Source of the DNA: an uncultured Veillonella sp.
GTDB taxonomy: Bacteria > Bacillota > Negativicutes > Veillonellales > Veillonellaceae
Direction of reading: 5' to 3'
Length of the DNA stretch: 28,124 bases
NCBI GenBank assembly: GCA_934202095.1
Contig: CAKPXN010000022.1
Coordinates: 1-28,124 of the forward strand
Within the stretch, counting starts at the first letter, position 1. The number at the start of each line of letters is the position of its first letter. A model generated the notes under the pieces. That model was not told the origin of the DNA. It saw only the letters and a list, made by a program, of their open reading frames with translations, and ran no database searches. The translations under genes were made by a program, and so were the position numbers. Positions 1-7,317 of the stretch are shown piece after piece.

Positions 1-183
1 TACATCGACATGGTAAAAGCTGGTATCGTGGATCCTGCAAAAGTTACACGTTCTGCTCTTCAAAATGCTGCATCCATCGCATCTCTTGTATTGACTACTG
101 AAACAATCGTAGCTGATAAAGTAGAAGAAAATGCTGCTGCTCCTGCAATGCCTCCAATGGGTGGTATGGGCGGTATGATGTAA
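1..183 (+). CDS. groL: Chaperonin GroEL, C-terminal 60 residues (5' part outside window)
   Basis: Frame 1 is open from the first base and ends at TAA 181-183. The fragment reads [20 protein letters not shown] onward, the conserved end of the GroEL equatorial domain, and finishes in the Gly-Gly-Met tail ([10 protein letters not shown]) typical of bacterial GroEL. GroEL is the ATP-driven cytoplasmic folding chamber working with GroES. The promoter and groES lie upstream of the window. A strong terminator follows 35 bases after the stop, so this is the last gene of its operon. Confidence 0.97.
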   Translation, partial: YIDMVKAGIVDPAKVTRSALQNAASIASLVLTTETIVADKVEENAAAPAMPPMGGMGGMM

Positions 184-217
184 TCAACTGCTTTTAGCGA
201 CATATAGATAATATATT

Positions 218-262
218 AAAATCCTAATGAATGTAACTTACTACATTCATTAGGATTTTTTA
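218..262 (+). terminator. Intrinsic terminator of groEL
   Basis: A perfect 18-bp stem (218-235 with 242-259), a 6-base loop (ACTTAC), and a run of T at the 3' side. Its A-rich 5' arm could also let it act on the opposite strand. Confidence 0.92.
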
Positions 263-343
263 TTCTTAGAATAAGTCTTGATAAATTGATTTCATAAGCA
301 ATTTATGATATAATTCTATAGAATTTCATATAAGAGTCTTAGT

Positions 344-372
344 TTGACAGACACTAGTATATAGCATATAAT
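344..372 (+). promoter_or_regulatory. Sigma-A promoter of the DoxX gene
   Basis: Consensus TTGACA (344-349) and consensus TATAAT (367-372) are separated by exactly 17 bases. The transcript would start near 379, leaving a leader of about 35 bases that ends in the ribosome binding site AAGAGGTG (401-408), 5 bases before the ATG. Confidence 0.88.
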
Positions 373-413
373 TTTTATATCTAAAAATATCTATATAATA
401 AAGAGGTGTTACT

Positions 414-833
414 ATGTTGAACTTTTTATTTAAAAGTAAACCTGATTATATTAATTTTGGTCTTTTATTCTATCGCTTTGCATTAGGTATTTCCATGTTC
501 TATCATGGATACTTAAAATATGTAAGTGGAGAACAAGGTCTCTATAAGGTAGGGGCTATGTTATCCGCTTTAGGTGTGCCAAGTGGATTTGAGGTAATTC
601 TAGGTACTATTGCCTCCTATGCAGAGATGGTTGGTGGTATTCTTATCGTCATAGGTTTGTTTACACGTATAGGCTCCCTTTTGATTATAGGCACATTGGC
701 GGTAGCAACTATACTGAATCTTAATGGTAATTTCTTCAGTTGGGATTATCCATCGCAAATGGGATTTGGTGCTATTATGTTGTTCTTTGCTGGTGCAGGT
801 CGCTATAGTTTAGATAAGGCATTATTTAAATAA
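414..833 (+). CDS. DoxX family membrane protein
   Basis: A 139-residue hydrophobic protein of DoxX-family length with about four predicted membrane segments (roughly residues 15-35, 60-85, 86-105 and 113-132). Family-like features are the early LLFYRFALGISMFYHGYLKY segment, the central AEMVGGILIVIGLFTRIGSL segment and the short, charged C-terminus. DoxX/DoxD-like proteins are inner-membrane proteins. Some relatives take part in thiosulfate or quinone redox chemistry or redox homeostasis, but most have no proven role, so no function is assigned. The gene has its own consensus promoter and a good ribosome binding site. A hairpin follows its stop, so it may be monocistronic or feed lysA by read-through. 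Confidence 0.85.
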   Translation: MLNFLFKSKPDYINFGLLFYRFALGISMFYHGYLKYVSGEQGLYKVGAMLSALGVPSGFEVILGTIASYAEMVGGILIVIGLFTRIGSLLIIGTLAVATILNLNGNFFSWDYPSQMGFGAIMLFFAGAGRYSLDKALFK

Positions 834-843
834 TCAGTTAATT

Positions 844-870
844 AAAAGACTCATCGTAGATGGGTCTTTT
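844..870 (+). terminator. Hairpin between the DoxX gene and lysA
   Basis: A 12-bp stem with one G-T pair (844-855 with 859-870) and a 3-base loop GTA. The 3' arm ends in TTTT, but there is no longer T-run. It looks like a modest terminator. It ends only 19 bases before the lysA start codon, with the lysA ribosome binding site directly behind it. Confidence 0.7.
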
Positions 871-889
871 ACTATGTAGAGAGGTTATT

Positions 890-2146
890 ATGAATCAAAA
901 AACAGTTCCATTTACATCTGAACAATTAGAAGCAATTATTGCTAAATATCCGACTCCATTTCATATTTATGATGAAGAAGGTATCGTTAATAATATGAAA
1001 CGTTTTATTTCTGCATTCTCTTGGAATAAGGGTTTTAAACAGTATTTTGCTGTGAAAGCTACTCCAAATCCATATATTATGCGTGTGTTGCAAAAATTAG
1101 GGGTAGGCGCTGATTGTTCTTCCTTAGCCGAATTACTTCTATGCGAAAAGGTAGGCATTACAGGACATGATATTATGTTCACATCCAATGACACACCTTA
1201 TGTAGAGTATAAAAAAGCCTTGGAAATGGGCGCTATTATTAATCTTGATGATATTACTCATATTGAATATTTAGAAAAAAATCACGGATCTCTACCAGAT
1301 ACATTCTGTGTTCGTTATAATCCAGGTCCTTTGAAAGAAGGGGGCAATACGATTATCGGCCTTCCAGAGGAAGCAAAATACGGTATGACTCGTGAACAAG
1401 TATTTGAAGCATACAAACAATTACAAGCGAAGGGTGTAAAACACTTTGGTTTACATACTATGGTTGTATCTAATGAGCTTGATATTGACGGATTAGTTGG
1501 TACTGCAGAAATCTGCTTTAATCTCGCTGTAGAAATTAAGGAAAAATTAGGTATCGATGTGGAATTTATCGATCTTGGTGGTGGTGTAGGCGTAGCGTAC
1601 AAACCAGAACAAACACCTGTTGACTTTGAAAAATTGGGTGAACGTGTTCATGAAGCCTATGATCGAATCATTAAAGGAAATGGCCTTAATGATATCGCGT
1701 TGGCCTACGAATGTGGTCGTATGGTAACAGGCCCATTTGGATATCTTGTTTCCACAGCTATTCACAAAAAGGACATCTATCGTCATTACATCGGTTTGGA
1801 TTCTTGTATGGCTAATTTAATGCGTCCAGCATTGTATGGTTCTTACCATCACATTACGGTAATGGGGAAAGAAAATGCCCCTAAAGATCATGTGTATGAT
1901 GTAACTGGTTCCTTGTGTGAAAATAATGATAAATTTGCTATTCAACGGGAATTGCCAAAAATTGATATTGGTGACCGTATCATCATTCATGATGCAGGTG
2001 CACATGGTCATTCGATGGGCTTTAACTATAATGGTAAATTGCGTTCTGCTGAATTACTATTGCACAAAGATGGGTCCGTTACGCAAATTCGTCGTGCCGA
2101 AACATATGATGATTTGTTTGGTACATTAGACTTCTCCAATTTATAA
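890..2146 (+). CDS. lysA: Diaminopimelate decarboxylase-like PLP enzyme (LysA family)
   Basis: A 418-residue fold-type III (alanine-racemase-like barrel) decarboxylase. LysA converts meso-diaminopimelate to lysine in the cytoplasm. Visible features: the PLP lysine in YFAVKATPNP (K56), H189, the phosphate loop DLGGGVG (229-235), ECGR (274-277), the active-site cysteine in CENNDKFA (C343, contributed across the dimer), and MGFNYNGKLRSAELL near the C-terminus. The length fits LysA. The start at 890 is chosen because AGAGAGGT (878-885) precedes it; an in-frame ATG at 860 lies inside the upstream hairpin. Several motifs depart from textbook LysA: ECGR rather than EPGR, HTMVVS rather than H-x-GS, GAHG rather than GAYG. 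Substrate may therefore differ; other amino-acid decarboxylases of this fold are the alternative. Confidence 0.78.
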   Translation: MNQKTVPFTSEQLEAIIAKYPTPFHIYDEEGIVNNMKRFISAFSWNKGFKQYFAVKATPNPYIMRVLQKLGVGADCSSLAELLLCEKVGITGHDIMFTSNDTPYVEYKKALEMGAIINLDDITHIEYLEKNHGSLPDTFCVRYNPGPLKEGGNTIIGLPEEAKYGMTREQVFEAYKQLQAKGVKHFGLHTMVVSNELDIDGLVGTAEICFNLAVEIKEKLGIDVEFIDLGGGVGVAYKPEQTPVDFEKLGERVHEAYDRIIKGNGLNDIALAYECGRMVTGPFGYLVSTAIHKKDIYRHYIGLDSCMANLMRPALYGSYHHITVMGKENAPKDHVYDVTGSLCENNDKFAIQRELPKIDIGDRIIIHDAGAHGHSMGFNYNGKLRSAELLLHKDGSVTQIRRAETYDDLFGTLDFSNL

Positions 2147-2203
2147 TATTGAGAATTAAATAGAGTTGAGAACTACTATTAATAAACTATAAGATATACG
2201 GAG

Positions 2204-2235
2204 ATATAGGGATTTTTTCTAATCCCTGTATATTT
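2204..2235 (+). terminator. Probable terminator downstream of lysA
   Basis: An 11-bp stem with one G-T pair (2204-2214 with 2221-2231) around a TTTTCT loop. The tail is only mildly T-rich (ATTTTAG), so strength is uncertain. Confidence 0.6.
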
Positions 2236-2248
2236 TAGTAGGAATATC

Positions 2249-2277
2249 TTGCTATCATTTAGATAAGAATGTATAAT
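2249..2277 (+). promoter_or_regulatory. Candidate promoter upstream of the suf leader
   Basis: TTGCTA (2249-2254, 4 of 6) and consensus TATAAT (2272-2277) with a 17-base spacer. Transcription would begin near 2284 and meet a strong terminator hairpin within about 70 bases. Confidence 0.6.
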
Positions 2278-2322
2278 GAGTATAGATTGTTATGCACATA
2301 CTTGCTAAAGTGGCGAGAGAAT

Positions 2323-2357
2323 ACGGCGGTATCACCTTTGTGCGTACCGCCGTTTTT
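2323..2357 (+). terminator. Strong intrinsic terminator in the suf leader
   Basis: A perfect GC-rich 9-bp stem ACGGCGGTA (2323-2331) with TACCGCCGT (2345-2353), a 13-base loop and a T-run (2353-2357). It lies about 65 bases upstream of sufC and just downstream of a candidate promoter, so it may be an attenuator, the end of a small RNA, or a simple insulator. Confidence 0.78.
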
Positions 2358-2382
2358 CTATGTGACTATATAGTTTTGATCT

Positions 2383-2401
2383 TATAATCAGATTATCTGA
2401 T
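2383..2401 (+). promoter_or_regulatory. Candidate suf promoter -10 overlapping a 15-bp palindrome
   Basis: A consensus TATAAT (2383-2388) lies downstream of the terminator, but its -35 is poor. Overlapping its last two bases is the perfect inverted repeat ATCAGAT-T-ATCTGAT (2387-2401), placed where a repressor or activator of the suf operon could act. The ribosome binding site GAAGGAG (2404-2410) follows directly. No Rrf2/IscR-type or SufR-type regulator gene is in this window, so the binding protein is unknown. Confidence 0.5.
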
Positions 2402-2419
2402 ACGAAGGAGTGAAATATT

Positions 2420-3163
2420 TTGGCTGAATTACTTCAGATTAAAGATTTGGAAGTGTCTGTAGAAGAAAAGAAAATTCTTAAAGGCATTAATTTAACAATA
2501 AATAAAGGTGAGATTCACGTAGTAATGGGTACCAATGGTGCTGGTAAATCCACATTGGCAAATGCTATCATGGGTAATCCATTGTACACTGTTGATAAGG
2601 GTTCTATCGTATTTGATGGTAAGGATATTACAGAAGATGCTGTAAATGATCGTGCAAAAGCAGGTATCTTTATGTCCTTCCAAAGCCCAATTTCCGTACC
2701 TGGTATTACTGTAGAAAACTTTATCCGTACTGCAAAATCTACAATTACTGGTGAAAATGTACGTGCGTTGGCTTTCAAAAAAGAATTGAAAGAAAAAATG
2801 GATGAATTGTCCTTTGACACATCTTATGCACAACGTTATGTAAACGAAGGTTTCTCCGGTGGAGAACGCAAGAAAAACGAAATTCTTCAAATGTCCATTT
2901 TAAATCCTAAATTGGCTATCCTTGATGAAACAGATTCTGGTCTTGACGTTGATGCTGTTCGCATTGTATCCGAAGGTGTTAATCGTTTCCACAATGAAGA
3001 TAATGCAGTATTAATCATTACTCACCACAATCAAATTTTACAAAAATTAAAACCTGATTTTGTACATGTTTTGATCAACGGTAAAATCGTTAAGACTGGT
3101 GATGCTTCATTGGTTCGTGAAATTGAAGAAAAAGGTTACGACGCATACAAAGCATTAGCATAG
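2420..3163 (+). CDS. sufC: Fe-S cluster assembly ATPase SufC
   Basis: A 247-residue ABC-type ATPase without membrane segments. It powers the SufBCD scaffold complex in the cytoplasm. Visible: Walker A GTNGAGKS (37-44), Q-loop SFQSPISVPG (86-95), the ABC signature in its SufC form FSGGERKKNE (145-154), Walker B LAILDE (165-170) followed by the D-loop TDSGLD, and the H-loop histidine in THHNQ (H202). The start is TTG at 2420: GAAGGAG (2404-2410) lies 9 bases before it and no ATG is available until the Walker A region. First gene of the suf operon, 8 bases from sufB. Confidence 0.97.
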   Translation: MAELLQIKDLEVSVEEKKILKGINLTINKGEIHVVMGTNGAGKSTLANAIMGNPLYTVDKGSIVFDGKDITEDAVNDRAKAGIFMSFQSPISVPGITVENFIRTAKSTITGENVRALAFKKELKEKMDELSFDTSYAQRYVNEGFSGGERKKNEILQMSILNPKLAILDETDSGLDVDAVRIVSEGVNRFHNEDNAVLIITHHNQILQKLKPDFVHVLINGKIVKTGDASLVREIEEKGYDAYKALA

Positions 3164-3171
3164 GAGGCAAC

Positions 3172-4581
3172 ATGGAAGAAAGAAAGAAAACCCAAGTTGC
3201 GGATATGGACCGTGGCGTCTATGATATAAAGAATAATTTTGAGTATTCCTATATTGCTGATGCTGGGTTAACAGAAGATATTATCCGTGAAATTTGGTCT
3301 AATAAAAATGAACCGGAATGGATGCTTGACTTCCGTTTGAAATCCTTAGAGATTTATAATCGTATGGAAATTCCTAATTGGATTCCTGATATTTCTGGCT
3401 TAGATATGGAGCATATTTACACATATGTAAAGCCTAAAGTAGATATGAAGGGCGATTGGGACGAAGTACCTGACGATATTAAGAGCACATTTGATCGTCT
3501 CGGTATCCCAGAAGCAGAAAAAACATCTCTTGCTGGTGTAGGTGCCCAATATGACTCCGAAGTCGTATATCATAGCATTCAAGAAGATCTTGTAAAACAA
3601 GGCGTAATTTATACTGATATTGAAACAGCTCTTCATGAACATGAAGAAATTGTAAAAAAATACTGGATGACATTGATTCCTCCTACAGATCATAAATGGG
3701 CTGCTCTTCATGGTGCCGTTTGGTCAGGCGGTTCCTTTGTATATGTTCCGGCAGGCGTGCAAGTGGATATTCCTTTGCAATCCTATTTCCGTTTGAATGC
3801 ACCAGGTGCTGGTCAGTTCGAACATACGATGATCATCGTAGAGGAAGGCGCGAAGGTACACTTTATCGAAGGTTGCTCTGCTCCTAAATACGATGTATCC
3901 AATCTTCATGCAGGCGCAGTAGAATTGTTCGTTAAGGATAACGCTACATTGCGTTATTCCACAATTGAAAACTGGTCTAAGAATATGTACAACCTCAACA
4001 CAAAACGTTGTGTTGTAGGTAAAGGTGGTACTATTGAATGGGTATCTGGTTCCTTTGGTTCTCACGTATCCTGTTTGTACCCTATGAGTATTCTTAATGG
4101 CGAAGGTGCTCATGCTGAGTTTACAGGCGTAACATTTGCCGGTGAAGGTCAATTCCTCGATACTGGTTGTAAGGTGGTTCACAATGCACCATATACAACA
4201 AGTAATGTAAACTCTAAATCTATCTCCAAATCCGGTGGCGCTGCTATTTATCGTGGCCTTTTGAAAATTGGTCCTAATGCAGAACATGCAAAAGCAACTG
4301 TATCCTGTGAATCTTTGATGTTGGATGAAATTTCTCAATCTGATACAATTCCAGCTATCATTGTTGAAAATGATAATGTTGATTTAGGTCATGAAGCTAA
4401 AATCGGTCGTATTTCCGATGAAGCTATTTTCTACCTTATGACACGTGGTATTAGTGAAGAAGAAGCTCGTGCAATGCTTGTTCGTGGTTTCGTAGAACCA
4501 ATTTCTAAAGAATTGCCATTGGAATACGCTGTTGAAATGAATAATCTAATCAATCTTGAATTAGAAGGTTCTATCGGTTAA
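3172..4581 (+). CDS. sufB: Fe-S cluster assembly scaffold protein SufB
   Basis: A 469-residue protein of typical SufB length. SufB forms the SufBC2D scaffold on which nascent Fe-S clusters are built using sulfur from SufS/SufU. The beta-helix core and the conserved C-terminal block (SCESLMLDEISQSDTIPAI, then GRISDEAIFYLMTRGISEEE and ARAMLVRGFVEPI) are clear. C379 in SCESLM falls where the catalytic cysteine of SufB is expected. The start is supported by AGGAGG just upstream (gap of 8 bases to sufC). Gene order is C-B-D-S-U, whereas Bacillus has sufB last. Confidence 0.97.
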   Translation: MEERKKTQVADMDRGVYDIKNNFEYSYIADAGLTEDIIREIWSNKNEPEWMLDFRLKSLEIYNRMEIPNWIPDISGLDMEHIYTYVKPKVDMKGDWDEVPDDIKSTFDRLGIPEAEKTSLAGVGAQYDSEVVYHSIQEDLVKQGVIYTDIETALHEHEEIVKKYWMTLIPPTDHKWAALHGAVWSGGSFVYVPAGVQVDIPLQSYFRLNAPGAGQFEHTMIIVEEGAKVHFIEGCSAPKYDVSNLHAGAVELFVKDNATLRYSTIENWSKNMYNLNTKRCVVGKGGTIEWVSGSFGSHVSCLYPMSILNGEGAHAEFTGVTFAGEGQFLDTGCKVVHNAPYTTSNVNSKSISKSGGAAIYRGLLKIGPNAEHAKATVSCESLMLDEISQSDTIPAIIVENDNVDLGHEAKIGRISDEAIFYLMTRGISEEEARAMLVRGFVEPISKELPLEYAVEMNNLINLELEGSIG

Positions 4582-4590
4582 GGAGGTACT

Positions 4591-5637
4591 ATGAGCGAAT
4601 TACTATTTAATGAACTTCCTAGACCTACCTTTAGATGGTTGCGTGTTAACCATACTCCAGCAAGTCTTTGGGGAGAATCAGAAACAACTACATCTGTATT
4701 GGTAAAAGGTAATGATGCCATTATCAGCCCATTGCCAGCTGGTACAGCTTTGATGAATACAAATTATAAAGGTGCAAATGCTGAGGCCGTAGCTAAACTT
4801 GTAAACGAAGCTGAAGGCTATCGTATCCAGGTGCCTGCTAAGGCAAAAGAAGTGGTAGGCATTCGCATTGATGCGAGCGCACGTATCGCCAGTCGTTTCC
4901 AATTTATCGTCGAAGAAGATGCACAAGTAGAAGTACAATTCTTCTTAGATGGCGGCACAAAAGAGGCGACTAATATTCAATACCTTAACGAATACGATGT
5001 AAAATCTAATGCTAAGGTTGTTGTTAAAAAAGTAAATCTTTTAGATGAAACTGTACAGCATATCGAACATCGCTATACAAAACTAGAGGATAATGCCGAT
5101 GTAGAATACATCAATGTAGAAATTGGTGGCAAAGAAAACTTCCTAAACTATGAACATGATTTACAAGGTGAATCTAGTAAAATCGTTCATGATATTGCTT
5201 ATTTAGGCAATAAGGAACAAAAATTTGATTTTGCTATGCTCATGACACATGCTGGTAAAAAATCCTTTAGTGATATTCATACATTAGGTGCCTTAAGCGA
5301 TACATCTAAAAAATCTTTCCGTGGTACATTGGATTTCCTTCGCGGTGCCGTTGCCGCTGAAGGTGCTGAAGAAGATACATGTTTATTGTTAGATCCTACT
5401 GTTAAATCTATTTCTTTACCATTGTTATTGTGTAAAGAAGATAATGTAGTAGGTAATCATGCAGCTAGTGCGGGACAAATTGATCAAAATAAATTGTTCT
5501 ACCTCATGAGCCGTGGCTTTAGTGAAGTAGAAGCTAAACATATTATTGTAGAATCAATGATTCGACCAATCATCGATCGCATTGGTGATGACGTGATTGA
5601 AGAAGCTACATTAACTGCAGTACGTAATAAGATTTAA
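4591..5637 (+). CDS. sufD: Fe-S cluster assembly protein SufD
   Basis: A 348-residue paralogue of SufB that forms a heterodimer with it in the SufBC2D scaffold. The conserved SufBD C-terminal block is present: GNHAASAGQIDQNKLFYLMS followed by RGFSEVEAKHIIVESMIRPI. H290 in GNHAAS matches the conserved SufD histidine linked to iron handling. The N-terminal 120 residues are poorly conserved, as usual for SufD. AGGAGG precedes the ATG and the gap to sufB is 9 bases, so the genes are cotranscribed and probably translated in step. Confidence 0.95.
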   Translation: MSELLFNELPRPTFRWLRVNHTPASLWGESETTTSVLVKGNDAIISPLPAGTALMNTNYKGANAEAVAKLVNEAEGYRIQVPAKAKEVVGIRIDASARIASRFQFIVEEDAQVEVQFFLDGGTKEATNIQYLNEYDVKSNAKVVVKKVNLLDETVQHIEHRYTKLEDNADVEYINVEIGGKENFLNYEHDLQGESSKIVHDIAYLGNKEQKFDFAMLMTHAGKKSFSDIHTLGALSDTSKKSFRGTLDFLRGAVAAEGAEEDTCLLLDPTVKSISLPLLLCKEDNVVGNHAASAGQIDQNKLFYLMSRGFSEVEAKHIIVESMIRPIIDRIGDDVIEEATLTAVRNKI

Positions 5638-5648
5638 GAGGATTAACT

Positions 5649-6878
5649 ATGAGACCTATTACAGAAGCATATAAGGATTTTCCTATTTTACATAAAGAAC
5701 ATAATGGTCATCGCCTTATCTACTTAGATAGTGGTGCAACGGCGCAAATTCCTCAAATGGTAATAGATCGTTTTACAGACCATATGCTTCATCACAATGG
5801 TAATCCACATCGCGGTTCTCATATCCTCGCTATTGAAGCGTCGGAAGCGTATGAAAATGCACGTGACCGCGTTGTTGAGTTTATCAATGCCCGTGAGCGA
5901 GAAGAGGTTGTCTTTACCCGTAATAGTACGGAATCGATGAACCTAATCGCTCATAGCTATGGCGCTAATTTTGTTACAAAAGGCGATAAGATTGTCATTA
6001 CTGTTGCAGAACATCATGCCAATCTTGTTACATGGCAATATGTTGCTGAGAAAACAGGTGCTACATTAGAGTATATGTACTTAGATGAATCGGGCCATTT
6101 GAAAGATGGTGAAATCAATAAGATTGATGAAAGTACTAAAATTGTGGCATTTGCCCATGTGAGCAATGTTCTTGGCATGGAATTCCCTGTGAAAGAATTG
6201 ACTGAAAAAGCTCATTCTGTAGGGGCTATTGTCGTTCTTGACGGAGCTCAGTCTACACCTCATATGAAGGTGGATGTACAAGCCTTGGACTGTGATTTCT
6301 TCGTATTCTCTGGCCATAAAATGTGCGCCTCTCAAGGTATTGGTGTGCTATATGGGAAACGAGAATTACTTGAAAAAATGCCACCATTCTTACTCGGTGG
6401 TGATATGATTGAATATGTAAAAGAACAATCTACTACATTCAATGAATTACCATATAAATTCGAAGCTGGTACACCAAATGCTCATGGTGCTGTAACGTTA
6501 CATGCCGCTATTGATTATCTTGAATCTTTCGGCATGGATGCTATTGAAGCACATGAAGAAGAATTGGTATCCTATGTATTGCCTAAGATGCTTGAAATTC
6601 CTCATGTTCACGTATTGGGCTCTCAAAATCCTCGTGAGAAACATGGTGTTATTGCTTTCACAATAGATGATGTACATCCTCATGATGTAGCGACCATCCT
6701 TGATTCCAAAGGCATCTGTGTACGCTCTGGACATCATTGTGCACAACCTTTGGGCGCATTCTTTCACGTAGCCGCATCCACACGCCTCAGCATGTATTTA
6801 TACACGCGCAAAGAAGATTTAGATGCATTCTTAGAAGTATTAAAAACTGTCCGTTCGGTAATGGGCTTTAAAGATTAG
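5649..6878 (+). CDS. sufS: Cysteine desulfurase SufS
   Basis: A 409-residue class II (SufS/CsdA-type) PLP cysteine desulfurase, which takes sulfur from cysteine as an enzyme persulfide and passes it to SufU. Visible: YLDSGATAQIP near the N-terminus, the EHHANLVTW block (121-129), the PLP lysine in VFSGHKM (K224), and the active-site cysteine in RSGHHCAQPL (C364). The start follows GAGGATT after the sufD stop. It lies between sufD and sufU, as expected for a one-operon sulfur relay. Confidence 0.97.
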   Translation: MRPITEAYKDFPILHKEHNGHRLIYLDSGATAQIPQMVIDRFTDHMLHHNGNPHRGSHILAIEASEAYENARDRVVEFINAREREEVVFTRNSTESMNLIAHSYGANFVTKGDKIVITVAEHHANLVTWQYVAEKTGATLEYMYLDESGHLKDGEINKIDESTKIVAFAHVSNVLGMEFPVKELTEKAHSVGAIVVLDGAQSTPHMKVDVQALDCDFFVFSGHKMCASQGIGVLYGKRELLEKMPPFLLGGDMIEYVKEQSTTFNELPYKFEAGTPNAHGAVTLHAAIDYLESFGMDAIEAHEEELVSYVLPKMLEIPHVHVLGSQNPREKHGVIAFTIDDVHPHDVATILDSKGICVRSGHHCAQPLGAFFHVAASTRLSMYLYTRKEDLDAFLEVLKTVRSVMGFKD

Positions 6879-6889
6879 GAGACATTCAC

Positions 6890-7315
6890 ATGGAAATGGA
6901 TCAATTGTATACGGAACTTATTTTGGAACATAATCAAGATAAGCGTAATAAACGTGAGTTAAGTGAATTTACTGCTTCCGAACATGGCCACAATCCAAGT
7001 TGTGGTGATGATTTGACGCTACAAATTGATGTACAAGATGGCATTATTAAAGATGCAGCGTACACAGGCTCTGGTTGTGCTATCAGCCAAGCTTCAGCAT
7101 CTATGATGATCGATATTATCAAGGGTAAATCTGTAGAAGAAGCATTGCGTTTGGTAGAATTATTCTTGGGTATGATTAAAAAAGAGGTTACCGACGAATC
7201 TAAGCTTGAAGATTTGGAAGATGCTATGGCCTTACAAAATATTTCTAATATGCCTGCTCGTGTAAAATGTGCTGTATTAGCATGGCATACATTAAAAGAG
7301 GCTTTAAAGAAATAA
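6890..7315 (+). CDS. sufU: Zinc-dependent sulfurtransferase SufU
   Basis: A 141-residue IscU-like protein. SufU-type proteins use a zinc site to accept sulfur from SufS rather than serving as the main scaffold. The three conserved cysteines are C38 (NPSCGDDL, with D40), C63 (GSGCAIS) and C127 (ARVKCAVLAW). The insertion between the second and third cysteines that separates SufU from IscU is present (around residues 80-115). AGGAG overlaps the sufS stop. Last of the core suf genes. Confidence 0.95.
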   Translation: MEMDQLYTELILEHNQDKRNKRELSEFTASEHGHNPSCGDDLTLQIDVQDGIIKDAAYTGSGCAISQASASMMIDIIKGKSVEEALRLVELFLGMIKKEVTDESKLEDLEDAMALQNISNMPARVKCAVLAWHTLKEALKK

Positions 7316-7317
7316 TT

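Noticed and set aside
860..889. Upstream in-frame start for lysA
   Set aside because: The ATG at 860 sits inside the 3' arm of the hairpin 844-870, and a good ribosome binding site serves ATG 890.
841..892. Lysine riboswitch before lysA
   Set aside because: The gap is under 60 bases and holds only a simple hairpin; a lysine riboswitch needs far more sequence.
3724..4338. A 204-codon open frame on the minus strand within sufB
   Set aside because: It lies wholly inside the strongly conserved sufB gene, has no ribosome binding site, and its product is rich in Cys, Ile and Phe without recognisable domains.
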